A DNA stretch of 64,000 nt, from contig CM057149.1 in the NCBI GenBank assembly GCA_029964075.1, positions 19,110,197 through 19,174,196 on the forward strand, read 5' to 3'. The DNA comes from Patiria pectinifera. Its lineage: Eukaryota; Echinodermata; Asteroidea; Valvatida; Asterinidae. A program made the translations under genes and the position numbers. Positions 46,401 through 53,756 of the stretch are shown here, piece after piece. The notes under the pieces are model-generated. The model worked only from the letters and a program-made list of their open reading frames with translations. It searched no databases and was not told the DNA's origin. How positions within the stretch are numbered: the stretch's first letter is position 1; each line of letters starts with the position of its first letter.

Positions 46401-49400
46401 TCCTAAAAAAATATTTTTGGGGTTGTTGTTCAGGAAACCTAGTCCAGCTCCAGTCACAGAGAAGGTGAGAAAACTAGCAGAAACACTTCCCCCATCCTTT
46501 GACTGGCGCACCGTCAACGGCCAGAACTTTGTGTCGCCCGTAAGGAACCAGGGAGGCTGCGGTAGCTGCTACGCCTTTGGGTCTTTGGCCATGCACGAGG
46601 CTCGTCTACGCATCGCTTCCAACAACACCAAGCAGATAGTCTTTGCACCCCAGGAAGTTGTGTCATGCAGCGAGTATTCCCAAGGTAATCTTCTTTTCAA
46701 TGTCAGATTGGGTTTTTTTTATTTGTGGAGTTTTGTTAGTCTGGTTCCCTGACCGAACAGTTTGACTAGATGTCTCTTTATAGATGGTAGGTCAGGTAGC
46801 CGTCGTATTCAAACATTAAAGAATATTACGCAGCAAATTTCCAACCCAGTCCAAGCATATGCTTGAAGCTCTAGGCTTAAATTCACCTTGAGTTTTGCAA
46901 AGACGAACTTACATTTTACAAACTAAACATTTTTAAAACTAGTAACAAGCATGACAGGTACTTTGTTGGTAAGTGAAACTATTTTACACCTGGAAATGCC
47001 CGAGCTGTTCTGAACATATATCCGAGTGTCAGCAAATATGTAATCGGGAAATGTCGGACATTTTTCAAAATGGGCAAGATCCTGCACATTTTGGTCATAT
47101 TCTGTGGCGTCTACCCAACCTTAACGTTGTCAGAAAAAGTCAGTATCTCTTGGTCTGGAAACCAGGCTAGGGTTTGTAGAAGAAAGGCTTTGTACCCAAA
47201 AGGTTGAAGTGATAATGCTTTGCATGGTGGAGTCTTATATAGTTACATTGTACACTTTGTAATAACTTTGTAATTTTATTATTAAGTAAGTGTACTGTTT
47301 AAGAGAAGCATATTTAGAGCAAAGTACACTGCTGAGGCGTTTCTGTGGAATGAAGGATAGTAGGAGTGAAAACAGAAGAAAGAAACTTTCACAGAAACTT
47401 CCCCCCAAAAAAGGAAACTTCTTTTTCTGTTTAAACACCCTATAATGTTAGGATGTGAGGGTGGATTTCCATATCTGATCGCCGGAAAGTACGCTGAAGA
47501 TTTTGGTCTGGTCGAAGAGTCTTGCAGCCCCTATGTTGGGATGGACACGCCCTGCAAGAAGATCACCTGCAAGCGTTACTACGCAACCGACTACAAATAC
47601 GTTGGGGGATTCTACGGTGGATGCAACGAAGAGTTGATGCGGATCAAGCTGGTTAAAAACGGACCAGTTGCTGTTTCCTTTGAGGTCTACCCTGATTTCC
47701 AGGCATACAAGGGTGGCATTTACCATCACGTGCCTCGCGGCGATCGCACCGGCTTTGGGTTCAACCCCTTTGAGCTCACTAATCATGTCGTCTTAGTCGT
47801 CGGTTACGGCGCAGACCCCAAGACGGGAGAACGGTACTGGAGCGTTAAGAATAGCTGGGGGGAGGGTTGGGGGGAGCAGGGATTTTTCCGTATCCGGCGT
47901 GGCACTGACGAATGCGCAATAGAGAGCATTGCCGTTGAGTCTTTCCCAATCTATCCCTAAGCATCTTTTACAAAAAAATTGCAGACTGGACATGCCTGGA
48001 CATCTCAGTAACTGCACTTACAACTGTACAACCAATACAGTTTACTGTGATTTCCATGTCTCACCCATACACAAGTGACCAAGAGAGTAATCCAACATCT
48101 ACTGCAAAACTTATAGCCTTTACACTCTGTTCTTAATTTTTTTAAAAGATGATTGCCTGCCAACCAGTAAGTAGTCTTGGTCCAATTTCTATTTCCCTAT
48201 ATGCAGCCAGTCCTGTGATCAAACGCAGGGAAGTTGCCACGGTGGTGGAGGTCTCTATCAACCAGATGAATCTAATCCAGCCTTGGCAATATTGGCAGCC
48301 CTATCTAAGAAAGTCCAAGCATACCTCACGCACATGCATTAAGTTGAATACAGCACGCGTGAGGTTGTGCTCTGAATGTCCTGGGTAGCGCTGCCAATAT
48401 TGCCAAGACTGGATTTGATTCATCTTGTCGATAGTGACCTCGCTCGCCACGGATTGGTTGTATCAGGATAATAAAAAACAGACTTGGACAAAGACTAACC
48501 AGTAATGTTGTCACCAAGTTTATATGCCGATCAAGTAAAAAAAATATGATCTTGTTAGCAGTGGCCATTCAACAAAAGATAACTTTGTACTTACTAATCA
48601 AAGAGCTGACATGAAATGTCTGTCTTTCTGTAATTTGAGCACAATTTTGCAAATTAAGCACCATCGATATATCGACATTACTCGAGTATTCGATATTATT
48701 TTGATATCGATATCGCTGATCGCAATTTTTTAATCATATCGACGTTCACATTTTGATATTGAGGAATGATATCGACGTGAAAGCCGTGGAAAATGGGGAC
48801 TTTTTATGCAATGTTCGTGTAAATATGAGTGCTTTGAATTGCCACAACTAAATCAAAATATACAATTGTCTGGTAAAACTAAATGTCTTAGAAATGCCTG
48901 AAAAAATTGTTAATCTTTGCAAAATGTGTCCAGACTGCCTACTGCCATTCCAATTTAAATTTTAAGTATCTTTTAAAAAAATGAAATGTGCATTTCATTG
49001 TATGCAAAGTTAGAACTTTTTAAACATTCATGAATTTGAATTATTTTTGTGATAGAAATTTATTGATGTTACATTCGAGAATGAGATTGCGTCTTTTTAG
49101 AATAAATTTTGCTAGTAATAGTTTGTAATTAGTAGTACATGAACAAACATTTCATACTGTGGAAAATGACCTTAGAAAAATACAAGATTAGGTAAAATTT
49201 AATGTGTAAGTTTACAATCAATGATTTTGTATAATCAAAATAATTAAAGGGTGCTTTCATGAAAATTTTGCATACGTGTCCAATAAAAATGAAATATTAA
49301 GCTGCTTTTATTCTTGCAAAAAAACTAAGCTGCACGTTTAGTCAAGGGCGGATCCAGAACACAATTTTTGGGGGGGCCAAAAAATTTTTTGGTCCCCCCA

Positions 49401-52181
49401 AAAAGTGGGTCAAAAAATTACGGCTTGGGGTTCGGGGCCCGCTTAAGGGCCCCGAAAATTTTTTGGATTCTAGATGCTCTGGTGTGATCTGAGGCAATTT
49501 CTGACCACCTTAACCAATGTTTTTTGAGGAAAAGATGGTGGTGTACTCATTGCCTGCCTTTATTGCGATGTCACATAAAAAAAAAAAAAAAAATTGGTTT
49601 CGTTTTGGGGGGGGCCATGGCCCCCTTTGGCCCCCCCCCTGGATCCGCCCTTGCGTTTAGTGTTCTTGCATGGATATACATGTAGTTTAAACCTTAAAAA
49701 TAATACAAGATTTGGTAAAATTTAATGTGTAAGTGTACAATCAATGAATAATTAGCGGGGTGCAAATTTTGTGCATTTGTCCAATAAAGATATCAATTTA
49801 AGTGGCACTTTTATTGTTCTAAGTTTGCACTGAAATACATGTAGTTTAAATTTACTTTTTGCAATTTGCAACCACAAAGCCAACAAAACAATTTTAAAAG
49901 TACTAGTCTCAAACTCGTCTTTATTTCATGAAACAGTTGAATAAAAAAAAGTATGTACTTACTCCAGGTTATCTGTTTATTTTTCATAGTTGTGCTATTT
50001 TAAAGTTTAGGAATGAATCAAAGAGTTTTTTTTATAGTTGCTGGAGATTTGTGACTTGCAGTGCTGAATCAAGAGATTTTGTTGAAAACATCATAATTTG
50101 ACAGGGATATATTCGTTCACTTTAAAAACAAAACCCCAAAATGTGATTTATTAAAAACGAAAGTCAAAAGATATCTTTCCTTGTTGTTGCCGCATCTTCC
50201 ACTCTTTACCTCTCCACCATGAAAAGATGCATCTTTGTTACTTTTCATAGTTTAAGCCATGCTAAGTATAGTCCTCTCGGCTGTGCTACATAGCAGGGGC
50301 TCCTTCCAATTGTAATGGATTATTTTGATCGAGAAAATTTCGGGGGAGTGTGGCCTAGTGGTAAGGGTTTGTGACACATGATCAGAGGGCCTGGGGTTCG
50401 AATCCAGTTACTAGCCATATATTGTCTCTTTGGGCAAGCCACTTCACCCCACTTGCCTCTCTCCACCCAGGAAATGGGTACCGACATTAGCTTGGGAGTA
50501 ACCAATGGACTGGAATTCCATCCAGGGGGATAGAACTATTCTCAGCTGTACATGCCATGTACATTCATAATTTTGGTTGTAACAAGGTAAAGTGGACATT
50601 TTAGCTTCCATCGCTTGGTTCAAGTTAGTCACTTGAGAGTTCTTTTCCATTGTGCTTGAAATGTTGGCCTTGCTAAATTTATATCACTGCTTCCTCCCCT
50701 GTATCGGGCATATGTCGAAACCCAGCCTTTACGTACATGTACATTTATATGGTGGGTGGCGTTATTTACCAGACCAGTTTTTATGGGTAATTGCTATCAC
50801 CATATAATTCTGCTGGTAAGAGTGTGTTTGGGTGTAAAGCATTACATTCACTGTGTGGACTTCCGAACAAAAGATGTCCACATAAACCAGTTTTCAGATA
50901 CGTTGTGTGGACTTGCCCACGTCCACACAAGGTTTCACCCTCTCTGGAAAACAGGTATTTTTGGGTTAGGTTTAATATCTGTCGCAAAATGAAGAGAAAC
51001 ACTCAAGGGAATCAAAGAAAAAAAAATGGGGTTGAAAGAGTTTTCACAGTGTGAGTAAAATGATTTTTTTTTCACAGGTTTTTTTTTAACAACATGAAAA
51101 CACACATACTGGAATTTGTATCCTTGTGGAGACATTTCTTTGTTCTCATGTACTAAAGTTTTTGAGTTTGAAAGTACAGTTCCAAAATGCTCTTATTTTA
51201 ACCAGAATTAATTTTCCTTGGCTGAAATTCAGACTTTCCTTTTTTAAAACTGTAACATTTGCGACAAATCAACATACCTTGGAAATTCCTAGTGTTTGAG
51301 TAAAATTCATATATCTATTTCATGAAAACCTCGTGGAGACGTATTCATCTATAGAAATTGCCCTGTGGAGACGTATACATGTACAATCTTTTGTTCCCTA
51401 TTGTGTGCATGTCTCCAGAGGGCACGGTGTATCAGATCAAAGGAATGTCCACACTATATGCAACGTAAACATGGGTGTGTGTTTTTTTTTGGGGGTGGAG
51501 GGAGGGATTGGCCGTGCCACACCTACACATTCCCTCCAGCCCCTGACAGCAACTCCTATTCCACAACTAAATTTTCTTCCCTCTAAAAATTTCAAGTCCT
51601 TCCACTGGTTGCAGCCCTGGCATGAGTGCATATTGAAATGGATACTTTTTTTTCTTTTCTGTAATTTTTCAGGTTGTGAGGGTGGATTTCCATATCTGAT
51701 CGCCGGCAAGTACGCTGAAGATTTTGGTCTGGTCGAAGAGTCCTGCAGCCCCTATGTTGGAATGGACACGCCCTGTAAGAAAACCACCTGCAAGCGTTAC
51801 TATGGAACCGACTACAAATACGTAGGGGGATTCTACGGTGGGTGCAATGAAGAGTTGATGCGCATGGAGCTGGTCAAGAATGGACCCATCACTGTGGCGT
51901 TTGAGGTCTACCCCGACTTTGAGGCGTACAAGGGTGGGATTTATCACCACGTTTTTGCGGGTGACCGCTACGGCCACAGGTTTGACCCCTTCGAGCTGAC
52001 CAATCACGCTGTGCTTGTGGTCGGTTATGGCACAGATTCTGCAACCGGGGAGAAGTTCTGGAGCGTCAAGAATAGCTGGGGGGCAGGTTGGGGGGAGAAG
52101 GGATATTTCCGTATCCGGCGTGGCACTGATGAATGCGCAATTGAGAGCATTGCTGTCGTGTCGTTCCCAATTTTCCCATAA
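34249..52181 (+). CDS. CTSC: cathepsin C (dipeptidyl peptidase I) with two alternative last exons
   Basis: Lysosomal papain-family protease (C1A) that removes dipeptides from N-termini and activates other proteases. Exons: 34249-34405, 42535-42709, 43666-43782, 44462-44620, 46434-46684, then either 47452-47960 or 51673-52181. Every junction keeps frame, and each version gives 455 residues against 463 in human. The protein has a 19-residue signal peptide, then an exclusion domain starting [10 protein letters not shown], whose first aspartate is the residue that anchors the substrate N-terminus in the known enzyme. Next come a propeptide with the [10 protein letters not shown] segment, the catalytic-cysteine motif [11 protein letters not shown], and the last exon with HELTNH-type histidine and NSWG asparagine motifs. 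I chose the ATG at 34249, not 34192, because it opens directly into the signal peptide. Intron 1 (8.1 kb) holds several transposons. No disabling change is seen. Confidence 0.96.
34597..35347. mobile_element. Mutator-like short element in cathepsin C intron 1
   Basis: TAGACCCGTGAACGTGGC at the left and GCCACGTTCACGGGTCTA at the right begin inverted repeats of about 65 bp. The 9-bp GGCTGAAAG flanks both ends exactly (34588-34596 and 35348-35356). A 9-bp duplication with long termini is typical of Mutator-like elements. The 751-bp interior is non-coding and contains many CACGTG and CGCACGTG motifs near 34930-34970. Confidence 0.85.
35357..35479 (-). mobile_element. distal 3' tail of Penelope-like fragment (split by gypsy insertion)
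   Basis: Purine-rich sequence with the same character as 40177-40360 on the other side of the gypsy element. Removing the gypsy element and one 5-bp duplication joins the two into one tail after the Penelope coding remnant. Confidence 0.5.
35485..35641 (-). repeat. 3' LTR of the gypsy element
   Basis: 157 bp, identical base for base to 40015-40171. In element orientation it starts TGTGATGTATTTC and ends TTTACA. Confidence 0.96.
35934..39983 (-). CDS. gag-pol polyprotein of the gypsy element
   Basis: The open frame runs 40043-35934 (1369 codons), but the first ATG lies inside the LTR. The ATG at 39983, giving MSGLKPPG, is the likelier start. Positions below count from 40043. Gag is about 21-230, with two zinc knuckles (C243-C246-H250-C255 and C262-C265-H270-C277). 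The protease has LDSGS at 349-353. Reverse transcriptase is about 500-690, with VVDD at 636-639 in place of the commoner YxDD. RNase H starts about 780 (ATDASKHG). Integrase has the zinc site H1002/H1005/C1035/C1038 and the catalytic triad D1066, D1119, E1155 with 35 residues between the last two. No chromodomain is evident. No stop or frameshift separates gag from pol. All catalytic residues are present, so it may be active. Confidence 0.96.
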   Translation of the reverse strand: MSGLKPPGQLQLEGNLAKNWKEWVRSFELYAMATELQKKPEPVQCATFLHVAGPAAQRVYATLTFADDEKDKLQVLKAKFKQYCEPKRNLSVLRYMFNSRNQKVDEPFDTYLTNVKCLVRECEFGDIENSLLRDRVVCGVKDTKTREKLLQEDNLTLEKCINICQVSEMSATHVKALQAELDLTQQKQEVNRVTSTKARPPTRAASRKEMSNNNAENGAKSRCDFCTYVHFANRCPAKYEQCNSCHKVGHFSKSRICKAQHKSRPKMVREVNESSDDDEDDTQYDVAGVNLQEPRKQLEDLMIDYIAGQESGDWTETCQIGRNKVDFKLDSGSQVDILPEDCFKNTGLALLPSNASLKSYSGHKIKALGKTIANLKVGTGTGCITQQVVFQVVSGNVKPILGLKTCQRLGLIKRVRVDEVVSGSAQNVPVHSNITFTEHNDLYEGLGKLQNHEYEIELNVDAAPVQNPPRTIPYTLRDKVRAELERMEKLGVIARVEEPTDWVSSMSIVGKPDGSVRICLDPRELNNAIKRAHYPMPTLRDVAARMPQAKVFSKFDATSGYWQLPLTQRSSYLTTFNTPFGRFRYMVLPFGISSASEIWQRAMVTEFGALEGVEIVVDDILVWGENTTEHDERVAKFLEKVRESGLKLNRKKSVIGTDKLEYVGHVISAEGLSPSPARIQSVLEMPIPTNKHELETFLGMITYVSKFIPNLSEITAPLRQLTEKQIAWHWDEKHTKAVETLKHIITSAPVLMLYDVNKPVSLATDASKHGFGSVLMQDNNRPVAYASRSTSPAEKNYATIEKEMCAILFACHKFHDYIFGKQTTVITDHKPLVGVFQKPLHKLSPRLQRMRMHLLRYDLSVQWQPGNTMFVPDALSRIINSRGDSISEFDDSREINMILRQLPITELRLQQFREETAADPTLAKVKGHIMNGWPVDKHHLTSDVGPYYAVHNELVFCDGIFFLGNRVVVPRSMQKDMLKKIHESHLGIVKLKQRARAILYWPGMNSQIEDTVAKCAICQSSRKTQPAEPMIQHDIPDRPWSKLGADVFHLGGVNYLLVVDYYSKFPEVQALQDLTAHSVIHELKIIFARSGTPDLLITDNASQFVCEDFRNFQNMWEFRHVTSSPRYPQSNGQAERCIQTVKTLMKKAKVSGRDPYMALLEYRNTPLDGTEGYAPAQLLNSRLLKSRLPTSSTLLQPQVVPPMKAKLKERQTVQKYYYDAKCSKPKRTLHTGEQVRFQNPHSQWVLGKVTEKHDNPRSYMIATPTGQVYRRNRRHIVHSKEHADIEGNSLSQPNLVSPSTQNENIHQTAEPEEPSETKQHSVKYDSVTVGQTTTTRSGRVVRPTQKLDL
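40015..40171 (-). repeat. 5' LTR of the gypsy element
   Basis: 157 bp, identical to 35485-35641, and very short for a gypsy LTR. The internal reading frame stays open 29 bp into it. Confidence 0.96.
40361..40930 (-). pseudogene. Penelope-like element remnant with GIY-YIG endonuclease
   Basis: On the minus strand 40921-40445 encodes [15 protein letters not shown], two CxxC-type cysteine pairs, [19 protein letters not shown], then KKRFYAHRS and [13 protein letters not shown]. This is the C-terminal GIY-YIG nuclease of Penelope-like retroelements. One in-frame TGA near 40442 precedes the usual ending ([17 protein letters not shown]). The reverse transcriptase is absent: the copy is 5'-truncated at about 40930. 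Its 3' tail (40177-40360 and 35357-35479) was split by the gypsy insertion. Confidence 0.88.
40931..41393. other. intron 1 sequence, nothing recognised
   Basis: AT-rich non-coding DNA between the Penelope remnant and the piggyBac-like element. Confidence 0.4.
41398..41733. mobile_element. piggyBac-like MITE with TTAA target
   Basis: CCCTAACTCCCTAG at the left and GGGGTGGTTAGGG at the right are inverted. TTAA flanks both ends exactly (41394-41397 and 41734-41737). It is non-coding, with CCAAGTCCATCA-type repeats. A relative lies at 59729-60110. Confidence 0.75.
41770..42392 (+). mobile_element. foldback-family element, single copy with hairpin tail
   Basis: ATTCATAAATACC opens and its complement closes the first part (to 42232). 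A 159-bp hairpin follows (42234-42392). The sequence is about nine tenths identical by eye to 6453-7081, showing the same two-part structure at two loci. It lies just upstream of cathepsin C exon 2. Confidence 0.8.
43270..43540 (+). repeat. tRNA-derived SINE
   Basis: Head with A-box-like TTCTAATGGTTTCGG and B box GGTTCGAATCC. The body contains TTGAGCAAGGCACTTTACC and ends in GGTGCTACATAGTGGG. A G-run (about 43257-43274) marks the left edge. It lies in cathepsin C intron 2. Confidence 0.7.
43827..43903 (+). repeat. C-rich CCCCTCC microsatellite
   Basis: A polypyrimidine/polypurine tract of about 77 bp starting 45 bp after the exon 3 donor. Confidence 0.95.
43982..44245 (+). mobile_element. 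short element with central hairpin, copy 1
   Basis: Near-identical to 44834-45113, from TACTTGGCTACCTACCAAAG to GAGATTTTTCAGACTT. A central stem (44093-44169) starts AATTAGGTTTTGCCCTTCAC and closes with its complement. It lies in intron 3. Confidence 0.8.
44834..45113 (+). mobile_element. short element with central hairpin, copy 2
   Basis: Same family and orientation as 43982-44245; stem at 44955-45032. It lies in the next intron (intron 4), so exon 4 is bracketed by two direct copies. Confidence 0.8.
45114..46139. other. intron 4 sequence, nothing recognised
   Basis: AT-rich, non-coding. A short ACCGACCGACC run is at 45480-45500. Confidence 0.4.
46140..46350 (-). repeat. tRNA-derived SINE, minus strand
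   Basis: The complement shows A-box-like TCAGCGTAGTGGTA and consensus B box GGTTCGAATCCCGCC at about 46265-46345. The body extends to about 46140. It lies in intron 4, 80 bp before exon 5. Confidence 0.7.
46434..46684 (+). CDS. CTSC: cathepsin C exon 5: catalytic cysteine
   Basis: Encodes the end of the propeptide and the start of the heavy chain: [20 protein letters not shown], then [13 protein letters not shown] with the oxyanion glutamine and nucleophilic cysteine, and [14 protein letters not shown]. The donor at 46685 (GTAATC) leaves one G, which suits either terminal exon (GA or GT next gives glycine in both cases). Confidence 0.95.
46685..47451. other. cathepsin C intron 5 (short form)
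   Basis: Non-coding, with no recognised element. It ends in a weak pyrimidine tract before the exon A acceptor. Confidence 0.5.
47452..47960 (+). CDS. CTSC: cathepsin C terminal exon A
   Basis: 509 bases from acceptor TTAG to TAA. It encodes [20 protein letters not shown] through the heavy-light chain boundary to [16 protein letters not shown] (catalytic His) and [13 protein letters not shown] (catalytic Asn), ending ESFPIYP. The chain-boundary segment reads [11 protein letters not shown]. It is in frame with exon 5 and lies 767 bp downstream of it. A possible poly(A) signal AATAAA is at 48470. Confidence 0.93.
48235..48454. mobile_element. foldback MITE between the two terminal exons
   Basis: The left arm with TCTAATCCAGCCTTGGCAAT and ATATTGGCAGC pairs with the right arm GCTGCCAATATTGCC and GACTGGATTTGATTCATC. 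Arms are about 95 bp with few mismatches. Non-coding. Confidence 0.75.
48655..48785. repeat. ATCGATA-rich palindromic repeat
   Basis: Dense TCGATAT/ATATCGA motifs, several self-complementary, in otherwise plain AT-rich DNA. Probably an old short element; family unknown. Confidence 0.45.
49343..49653 (-). mobile_element. hAT-like short element, complete (same family as 573-877)
   Basis: Inverted ends CAAGGGCGGATCCAG / CTGGATCCGCCCTTG enclose 311 bp. CGTTTAGT duplicates exactly on both sides (49335-49342 and 49654-49661). The interior is the inverted sequence of 573-877 with few differences. It lies between cathepsin C terminal exons A and B. Confidence 0.88.
49662..50340. other. sequence between terminal exons, nothing recognised
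   Basis: AT-rich, non-coding. Around 49690-49860 it partly repeats 49190-49330 (TTGGTAAAATTTAATGTGTAAG and AATTAGCGGG/AATTAAAGGG), an old local duplication into which the hAT element fell. Confidence 0.45.
50341..50600 (+). repeat. tRNA-derived SINE
   Basis: GAGTGTGGCCTAGTGGTAAG is an A box and GGGTTCGAATCCAG-like (GGTTCGAATCC) a consensus B box. The body has TTTGGGCAAGCCACTTCACC, shared in style with the SINEs at 43270 and 62052. Confidence 0.75.
51101..51440 (+). repeat. dispersed 330-bp repeat, copy 2 of 3
   Basis: Matches 18520-18856 on the same strand. It ends 230 bp before the exon B acceptor. Confidence 0.8.
51673..52181 (+). CDS. CTSC: cathepsin C terminal exon B (duplicate of exon A)
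   Basis: The same length (509) and phase as exon A, with its own strong acceptor (TTTTTCTTTTC...TTTTTCAG) and stop TAA. The protein differs from exon A at about 25 of 169 positions by my count. Catalytic His ([12 protein letters not shown]) and Asn ([11 protein letters not shown]) and all cysteines are kept. Differences cluster at the heavy-light chain boundary ([11 protein letters not shown]). No copy of exons 1-5 lies between A and B, so B can only be used by splicing from exon 5 or is a relic. No stop or frameshift argues against a relic. A possible poly(A) signal is at 53043. Confidence 0.9.
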
Positions 52182-53486
52182 TTGGGTTATGATGCAACTG
52201 CTTGAGGCTGATTGTTAATCTCTGCATTTTCATCAATGCGAAAAAACAAACAAATTCACTTGATTTTTGAAACTAGGCTTTTAACATTTTGTATGGCCAG
52301 TACCATAATTGTGTACAGCAACTGCCAGCTTTGATCAGTCAAATTATAAATGGAAAAAAAACTAACTGTGCCAATCAGCTCTGACAAGTTTGTAAAAGTT
52401 ACATCTTGAATTACGTTTGATGAAATGTGTACTATATAACTATTTTTAATTGAAACAATACTGATTGAAAGCAGTATGAAATGGTGATTGGAGTATAATG
52501 ACATGAATTAATTGATCATTTCATTTAGATTATGGTTTGTAAATGTTCATATGCACTGATTATTTCACCTTCAGTCAATGATAATTGTTCTTGTATCTTA
52601 AGTTTCTTAACTGAAATATGTGTATAATTATGATGAGAACAACTTTTTATTATAAAGTTATTAGTACTTCAAGATATACGTAGGATCATTTGCTATTTGT
52701 GAACTTTTTTGAAGCAACAAAATTGCTCATAATAGTAAGTAGGGTGTATAACAATTAACCAGTTGAAGTTTTAGATCGGTGGTTACATTGTGAGAAAACA
52801 TGCATATTTTAGAGCCTCATGACTGGATTCCATTTCTGATGCACTTTAAAAAAACATGTATCCGCTGCCACTCTTATTTGCAATCTCATTCAATGCAAGT
52901 TTTCATCCCAATGATTTCATTTCCGCCGGAATAATTTCACAAGGTATGATGTCAGTCCCATCTTCACTTTGCGCAAAGGTTTTATTTGTCATGAAATGGG
53001 TAGGATTGTTTAGAGGTAATTGCAAATGATCCTACGTGCCATAATAAAGAACTGTCAAATTCACTTAAGAATGTACTATTTCCTTGGAATTTGTGGGGAC
53101 ATTTTAGAAAGTTTGAGAAAAAATACTGCCAAAACGTTGTCAGTTTTGTGCTGAATTTGAAAATTGTAGAGAGCACTATTAGTCAATGTTTAGTTTGTCT
53201 CTGGTTAGTTTTTGTATATTAAACATACTGGTACTAAATTGTATCATTGCTTTAGCCAAAGGTTATATTTGTGTTAATGCCTAACAGCTGCTATTTAGTT
53301 TTAGTACTTTTATACTGCACCTTTTGCTGTTTACAATAAGCTGCTAACTTTTTACCAATACATGTAATGGGGGGGGGGGGGGACAGACATCACTGTGGGG
53401 GCACGTGCATGTAGTTTAAAACTGTAGTTCTGGGAGATTCAATTTGGTGATTTTCCACTCTGTGTTTTTGCAATATACATGTATAT
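52182..53486 (+). other. 3' flank of cathepsin C
   Basis: Probable 3' untranslated region, then intergenic DNA. AATAAA at 53043 is a candidate poly(A) signal. A G-run is at 53369-53382. No further exon. Confidence 0.45.
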
Positions 53487-53756
53487 GTCAACCTTCTTTT
53501 TCAAATTGTCCGCGGTAGCTACAACAGCGCCCTCTATTGCTGCAACTTCTCAAATTTTTGTACCAACGAATGGGGAAACAGCACCAAGGCAAATGATGAA
53601 GGGCACCAAGGCAAATTATGGAGGACACCAATGTATATGAGGACACAAAGAAGCAAAAAATAGTACCCACCTTGTCTGTACAATCCATGCTTAATAAAAA
53701 AAAAAAAAGCCTAAAAAAAAAAAAACGCGTCGTCGCATCAATTCCGGAACTTTGGT
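53487..53756 (+). repeat. 270-bp direct repeat flanking the minisatellite, left copy
   Basis: GTCAACCTT to GGAACTTTGGT. The right copy is 58114-58382 in the same orientation, with a small deletion after ACAACAGCGC. Poly-A tracts near the end. No coding sequence. Confidence 0.85.

Noticed and set aside
50341-50410. tRNA gene
   Set aside because: A and B boxes are present, but the arms do not form a full cloverleaf and a SINE body follows. The same applies to the heads at 43275, 46270, 62052 and 8020.
51333-52181. A 282-codon frame that begins well before exon B
   Set aside because: Its first third lies in a dispersed repeat and a G-rich run with no resemblance to cathepsin C. It merely reads through the acceptor at 51672 into the real exon.
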